The notes under the pieces: generated by a model
What the model saw: the letters and a program-made list of their open reading frames with translations, nothing else
What the model was told of the DNA's origin: nothing
Database searches by the model: none
Made by a program: the position numbers and the translations under genes
Shown: positions 60,076-64,000 of the stretch, in pieces
Layout of the letters: every line of letters starts with the position of its first letter
Position numbering within the stretch: the first letter of the stretch is position 1
From: Pantoea eucrina
GTDB taxonomy: Bacteria; Pseudomonadota; Gammaproteobacteria; Enterobacterales; Enterobacteriaceae
Assembly: GCF_002095385.1 (NCBI RefSeq)
Contig: NZ_MIPP01000004.1
Location: 104,174 to 168,173 of the forward strand
Direction of reading: 5' to 3'
Length of the DNA: 64,000 nt

Positions 60076-60386
60076 GCTGTTTAACTCCTGAACAGATGTA
60101 ATACGCTTCGCCGTTGCCAAATGGGTACGAACTCATGAAGCGCAAATGAGGCCTAAATATAGAACAGGATTTTTGATCCGGGTTCCGGAAACATGAATTT
60201 TTTACTGAATTGACACATCATTACAGACAACTCTGTCATTCAGCTCACAAAATCCAGTATAAACCTTTGTTGGTTACAGATTTGTGGCGCAGGTTGCAAA
60301 GCTGCCAGGTTTTCGCGACAGGCGCATCATCCGCGCTTACCATGACAAAAATATGACTAACTGGTCTGATCACTAAGGAGCACTCT
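60076..60386. other. ytfK-ytfJ divergent promoter region
   Basis: This 311-base region has no gene. A possible PhoB-box-like direct repeat is CTGTCAT-TCAG-CTCACAA (60233-60250): the first half is perfect and the second matches four of seven positions, with 11-bp periodicity. It reads on the plus strand, so a role for ytfK is uncertain. Confidence 0.35.
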
Positions 60387-60944
60387 ATGCGTCTGGCCCT
60401 TCCCCTGCTTGCGATCGCCCTGCTATTGCCTGGCCTGGCAGCAGCACACGCTTTTAAAACCGGCGAACGCGTGCCGCCGGTGGGTGTTGCCGATCGGGGC
60501 GAGCTGATGTATCAGCAGGATAAGTTCAGCTATCAGCCGTGGAACAGCGCTCAGCTTAGCGGCAAAGTACGGGTGATCCTGCATCTCGCCGGACGCATCT
60601 CAGCTAAAGAGCAAAACGCGGCGCTGATTGAGGCGATCAAAGCAGCCCAGCTACCACACGATCGCTATCAGACCACCACGCTGGTCGATACCGATGACGC
60701 CATTCCGGGGACCGGCATGTTTGTGCGCAATAGCATTGAAAGTAACAAAGCGCAGTTCCCCTGGTCGCAGTTCATTATCGACAGCAACGGCAGCGCGCGA
60801 AAAGCCTGGCAGCTGGGAAAAGGGGAGTCGACCGTAGTGGTGCTGGATGAAACGGCACATATCCGTTTTGCGAAAGAGGGAGCGCTGACGCAGGATGAAG
60901 TTAAACAGGTGATGACGCTGCTTCACTCTCTGCTGCAGCCGTAA
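60387..60944 (+). CDS. ytfJ: YtfJ family periplasmic protein
   Basis: A 185-aa exported protein with a 20-residue signal peptide (..LPGLAAA-HAF) and a thioredoxin-like fold (FQPWNSAQLSGKVRVILHLAGR near 48-69) but without a CxxC pair. Function unknown. The match to E. coli YtfJ is good. A palindromic stem (CGGGAGGCG-TG-CGCCTCCCG) separates it from convergent cysQ. Confidence 0.9.
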   Translation: MRLALPLLAIALLLPGLAAAHAFKTGERVPPVGVADRGELMYQQDKFSYQPWNSAQLSGKVRVILHLAGRISAKEQNAALIEAIKAAQLPHDRYQTTTLVDTDDAIPGTGMFVRNSIESNKAQFPWSQFIIDSNGSARKAWQLGKGESTVVVLDETAHIRFAKEGALTQDEVKQVMTLLHSLLQP

Positions 60945-60948
60945 ATAA

Positions 60949-60968
60949 CGGGAGGCGTGCGCCTCCCG
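60949..60968. terminator. Palindromic stem between ytfJ and cysQ
   Basis: CGGGAGGCGTGCGCCTCCCG, a perfect stem with minimal loop, between convergent stops. No long T-run. Confidence 0.55.
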
Positions 60969-60973
60969 ATGCA

Positions 60974-61720
60974 TTAAAACAGAGAAACGCGGAAACCGGG
61001 ATTCAGGAAGGATTCGCGCGGCGTATAGTCAAGCGTACGCCCCTGCCAGTCATGCACATGGGCCCCCGCCGCCAGCGCAACCGCATGGCCTGCACCGGTA
61101 TCCCAGATATTGGTAGGCCCGAAGCGCGGATAGAGCTGCGCTTTACCTTCGGCCACCAGGCAGAACTTCAGCGATGAACCGATAGCCGTGGTCTGGTGTT
61201 CGCCCAGCTGCGTCAGGTACTCCTTCAGCTCCGGATCGTTGTCAGCGTGCGAGCGGCTGACGACGACCAGCGGTGGCCGCGCATCCAGCACGTGAATGCG
61301 GGTAGTCTGCCCCGCCTCCTCTTTCCACGCTTTACCCTCTGCCGCTGAATAGAGCACGCCCAGCGCCGGCGCATAAACGACGCCCATCACCGGCTTACCC
61401 TGATCGATCAGGGCAATGTTGACGGTAAATTCGCCGTTACGCTTGATAAACTCTTTGGTGCCATCCAGCGGATCGACCAGCCAGTAGCGCTGCCACTGCT
61501 GGCGGATCGCCCAGGCTGGCGGATCCTCTTCAGACAGGACCGGCAGATCGGGCGCGATCGCTTTTAAGCCCTGTATGATCACATCATGGGCGGCCAGATC
61601 CGCCGCGGTAACGGGTGAATCATCCGCTTTACGGGTCACGTCCATCGGCTGTGCGCCGTCATAGACCTGCATAATTGCATCGCCTGCGTCGCGCGCCAGC
61701 TGGCAAATTTTATCTAACAT
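60974..61720 (-). CDS. cysQ: 3'(2'),5'-bisphosphate nucleotidase CysQ
   Basis: CysQ (248 aa) hydrolyses 3'-phosphoadenosine-5'-phosphate to AMP, clearing a by-product of sulfate assimilation. Inositol-monophosphatase-fold motifs are SEEDPPA near residue 65, [20 protein letters not shown] near 84-103 and [14 protein letters not shown] near 205. Divergent from cpdB, as in E. coli. Confidence 0.95.
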   Translation of the reverse strand: MLDKICQLARDAGDAIMQVYDGAQPMDVTRKADDSPVTAADLAAHDVIIQGLKAIAPDLPVLSEEDPPAWAIRQQWQRYWLVDPLDGTKEFIKRNGEFTVNIALIDQGKPVMGVVYAPALGVLYSAAEGKAWKEEAGQTTRIHVLDARPPLVVVSRSHADNDPELKEYLTQLGEHQTTAIGSSLKFCLVAEGKAQLYPRFGPTNIWDTGAGHAVALAAGAHVHDWQGRTLDYTPRESFLNPGFRVSLF

Positions 61721-61925
61721 GCTTCACCTCATTTTCGCAGAAATGCGCTTTCCGACCCGGACTGCTGCTCTTCAGAGTCTGGCAGGTAAAGCCCCGCCTG
61801 TCTGTTGCCGGCATCGTATTCAATAATAGATCGTATTATCAATACCATAGATTGCAAAGGGTAACTATGGCGCATTGCTGAATCGCCTGCGGTCGCGGAA
61901 AAAAAGCAAAACCCCGATATCTATC

Positions 61926-61947
61926 ACAAATTGAACTGATAATTTGT
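61926..61947. promoter_or_regulatory. Inverted repeat in the cysQ-cpdB promoter region
   Basis: Perfect 7-bp arms ACAAATT and AATTTGT with an 8-bp centre, about 55 bp upstream of cpdB. It resembles a dimeric regulator site, identity unknown. Confidence 0.35.
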
Positions 61948-61998
61948 CACGGTTTTACATTATTTTGAGAAGCCTATTAGGTAAACAAGGAGAGAGCC

Positions 61999-63945
61999 GT
62001 GTTCAGAGTGAACATGTCGTTACTGGCGCTGTGTCTGGCAGCCGCTACCGCTCAGGCTGCGACTGTGGATCTGCGTATTCTGGAAACCACCGATCTGCAC
62101 AGCAATATGATGGATTTTGATTATTACAAAGATAAATCCACGGAGAAGTTTGGCCTGGTGCGTACCGCCACGCTGATTCAGCAGGCGCGCGCCGGGCGCA
62201 AAAACAGCGTGCTGGTCGATAATGGCGATATCATTCAGGGCAGCCCGCTTGGCGATTATATGGCGGCAAAGGGGCTGCAGCCAGGCGAAGTGCATCCGGT
62301 TTATAAGGCGCTGAACACGCTGGATTACGCGGTCGGCAACCTGGGCAACCACGAGTTCAACTACGGCCTTCCTTATCTGCAGCGCGCGCTGGCAGGTGCA
62401 CGCTTTCCCTATGTGAATGCCAATATCATTGATGAAGCCAGCGGTAAGCCGCTGTTTACGCCCTATCTGATTAAAGAGACCACGGTTACCGATCGCAGCG
62501 GCGCTCAGCACACATTGAAAATCGGCTATATCGGCTTTGTGCCCCCGCAAATTATGGTATGGGACCGTAATAATCTGCAGGGCAAAGTACGGGTTGAGGA
62601 CATTACTGAAACAGCAAAGCGTTATGTACCGGAAATGCGTGCAAAAGGGGCTGACGTTATTGTTGCGATTCCCCACTCCGGCCTGAGCAGCGAGCCGTAT
62701 CATGCGATGGCGGAAAACTCTGTGTGGTATCTGAGCCAGGTGCCGGGCATTAACGCAATCATGTTCGGTCATGCGCATGCGGTATTCCCCTCAAAAGAGT
62801 TTGCTGCGATCAAAGGCGCTGATATTGCTCAGGGGACGCTGAACGGCATACCCGCCGTGATGCCAGGAATGTGGGGCGATCATCTTGGCGTGGTCGATCT
62901 GGTGCTGAGCAACGATCGGGGATCGTGGCAGGTGACGCAGGGTACTGCCGCTGCGCGTCCGATTTATGACGCAGCGGCGAAGCGATCGCTGGCGGCAGAG
63001 GATCCCGCACTGGTTGCGGTACTGGCAGACGATCATCGCGCCACGCGCGAGTTTGTCGCTAAACCGATCGGCAAAGCAGCAGATGTGATGTACAGCTATC
63101 TGGCGCTGGTGCAGGACGATCCCACCGTGCAGATTGTGAATAACGCGCAGCGTGCCTATACCGAACGCTTTATTCAGGGCGATCCCGATCTGGGACGCCT
63201 GCCGGTGCTGTCGGCAGCAGCTCCGTTTAAAGCAGGCGGCCGCAAAAACGATCCTGCAAGCTACGTGGAGGTTGAGAAAGGTGAGCTGACGTTTCGCAAC
63301 GCCGCCGATCTTTACCTCTATCCCAATACGCTGGTTGTGATGAAAGTGAGCGGCGCTCAGGTAAAAGAGTGGCTGGAGTGTTCAGCTGCGCAGTTCAATC
63401 AGATTGACCCGCACAGCAGCAAACCGCAGTCGCTGATTAACTGGGATTTTCGCACCTACAATTTTGATGTGATAGATGGCGTGAATTATCAGATTGATGT
63501 GACGCAGCCAGCCCGCTACGACAGCGAATGTGCCCTGATCAATCAAAACGCCTCGCGTATCCGTGAGCTCACGTGGCAGGGCAAGCCGGTTGATCCCGCA
63601 GCAACCTTTCTTGTGGCAACCAATAATTATCGCGCCTGGGGCGGTAAGTTTGCCGGCACCGGCGACCGGTTTGTCGCCTTTGCCTCGCCGGATGAGAATC
63701 GCGCCGTAGTGGCAGCCTATATCAGCAGCCAAAGTAAGCAACAGGGCGCCGTGCAGCCGCAGGCAGATCATAACTGGCGTTTAGCGCCCATTAAGAGTGA
63801 GACGCCGCTGGATATTCGTTTTGAGACAGCGCCGGGCAGTAAAGCAACGCAGTTTATAAACCAGTATGCCGACTATCCGATGAAGCCAGTAAGCACAGAC
63901 GAGACGGGCTTTGCTATCTGGCAGGTCAACCTGCAGCACCCCTGA
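61999..63945 (+). CDS. cpdB: 2',3'-cyclic-nucleotide 2'-phosphodiesterase / 3'-nucleotidase
   Basis: CpdB (648 aa; E. coli 647) is a periplasmic bifunctional enzyme that degrades 2',3'-cyclic nucleotides and 3'-nucleotides. A signal peptide of about 20 residues precedes a calcineurin-like metallophosphatase domain (about 22-350) with [32 protein letters not shown] and [12 protein letters not shown] 5'-nucleotidase C-terminal domain (about 360-560) follows. Start is GTG at 61999 with AAGGAGAG upstream. Confidence 0.95.
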   Translation: MFRVNMSLLALCLAAATAQAATVDLRILETTDLHSNMMDFDYYKDKSTEKFGLVRTATLIQQARAGRKNSVLVDNGDIIQGSPLGDYMAAKGLQPGEVHPVYKALNTLDYAVGNLGNHEFNYGLPYLQRALAGARFPYVNANIIDEASGKPLFTPYLIKETTVTDRSGAQHTLKIGYIGFVPPQIMVWDRNNLQGKVRVEDITETAKRYVPEMRAKGADVIVAIPHSGLSSEPYHAMAENSVWYLSQVPGINAIMFGHAHAVFPSKEFAAIKGADIAQGTLNGIPAVMPGMWGDHLGVVDLVLSNDRGSWQVTQGTAAARPIYDAAAKRSLAAEDPALVAVLADDHRATREFVAKPIGKAADVMYSYLALVQDDPTVQIVNNAQRAYTERFIQGDPDLGRLPVLSAAAPFKAGGRKNDPASYVEVEKGELTFRNAADLYLYPNTLVVMKVSGAQVKEWLECSAAQFNQIDPHSSKPQSLINWDFRTYNFDVIDGVNYQIDVTQPARYDSECALINQNASRIRELTWQGKPVDPAATFLVATNNYRAWGGKFAGTGDRFVAFASPDENRAVVAAYISSQSKQQGAVQPQADHNWRLAPIKSETPLDIRFETAPGSKATQFINQYADYPMKPVSTDETGFAIWQVNLQHP

Positions 63946-63964
63946 CCCCGCCCGCCCGTCACCA

Positions 63965-63984
63965 GGGCGCCATTAATGGCGCCC
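63965..63984. repeat. Palindromic repeat unit downstream of cpdB
   Basis: GGGCGCCATTAATGGCGCCC, identical to the units at 29336-29355 and 29398-29417, and followed by CCTAC as in the 29398 copy. It lies 20 bases after the cpdB stop; the window ends before any continuation is visible. Confidence 0.85.
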
Positions 63985-64000
63985 CTACACCGACCCGCCT

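Overview
The window looks like chromosomal DNA of an enterobacterium, most likely from the Erwiniaceae (Pantoea/Erwinia/Mixta group). Most genes match E. coli K-12 proteins closely and keep E. coli local order, but in rearranged blocks and with family-typical losses (no uxa/exu block, no msrA beside tamA). No prophage, insertion sequence, tRNA, rRNA or CRISPR array was seen.

Layout. 1-4471: left-running type VI secretion core operon tssB-tssC-tssK-tssL-tssM, cut by the window edge. 4804-7016: solitary mgtC with a structured leader, then ddlA. 7024-10139: a membrane GGDEF diguanylate cyclase and a SulP anion transporter. 11071-14590: a laccase-domain (PgeF-like) paralog, the idonate/gluconate genes idnD and a frameshifted idnO, and an orphan RcsB-like response regulator. 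15287-24485: fadH, rlmG, ygjP, a ClC channel, ygjR, alx with its manganese riboswitch, and sstT. 25044-29322: yqjA-mzrA, yqjC-yqjD-yqjE-yqjK, yqjF and yqjG (envelope and stress functions). 29336-29510: a cluster of palindromic repeats. 29595-34502: rnpB, rsmI, lpoA-yraN-diaA-dolP. 34543-36279: yhaK/yhaJ. 36280-43794: a nine-gene left-running cluster. 44049-52475: cybC, pmbA, darP, mpl, fbp, a chemoreceptor, yeaL-like, ppa and ytfP. 52478-63945: tamB-tamA, paeA, ytfK, ytfJ, cysQ and cpdB.

The least understood part is the 36.3-43.8 kb cluster. It joins an aminosugar-acid catabolic module (amidohydrolase/deacetylase, DgaE-type PLP ammonia lyase, DagF-type KDGP aldolase) to four proteins of unknown function: two polytopic membrane proteins (DUF4310, DUF4311) and two small soluble proteins (DUF4312, SFCGS). 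PRD-type regulators lie at both ends. The four unknown proteins occupy the place that a mannose-family PTS fills in the Salmonella D-glucosaminate (dga) operon, so they are a candidate for an undescribed, possibly phosphotransfer-linked, transporter. Two genes of the cluster (DUF4312 and dagF) carry apparent one-base deletions in short homopolymers. A third one-base deletion disrupts idnO, while the housekeeping genes all read through, so accessory catabolic genes may be decaying here.

Non-coding features include rnpB with a near-consensus promoter, the yybP-ykoY element before alx, a possible unannotated structured RNA near 15.0-15.2 kb, a leader ORF plus hairpin before mgtC, and a dispersed palindromic repeat with compensatory arm changes at 29.3-29.5, 41.2 and 63.97 kb. 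Gene names and E. coli comparisons rest on protein sequence recalled from memory; no database search was run.
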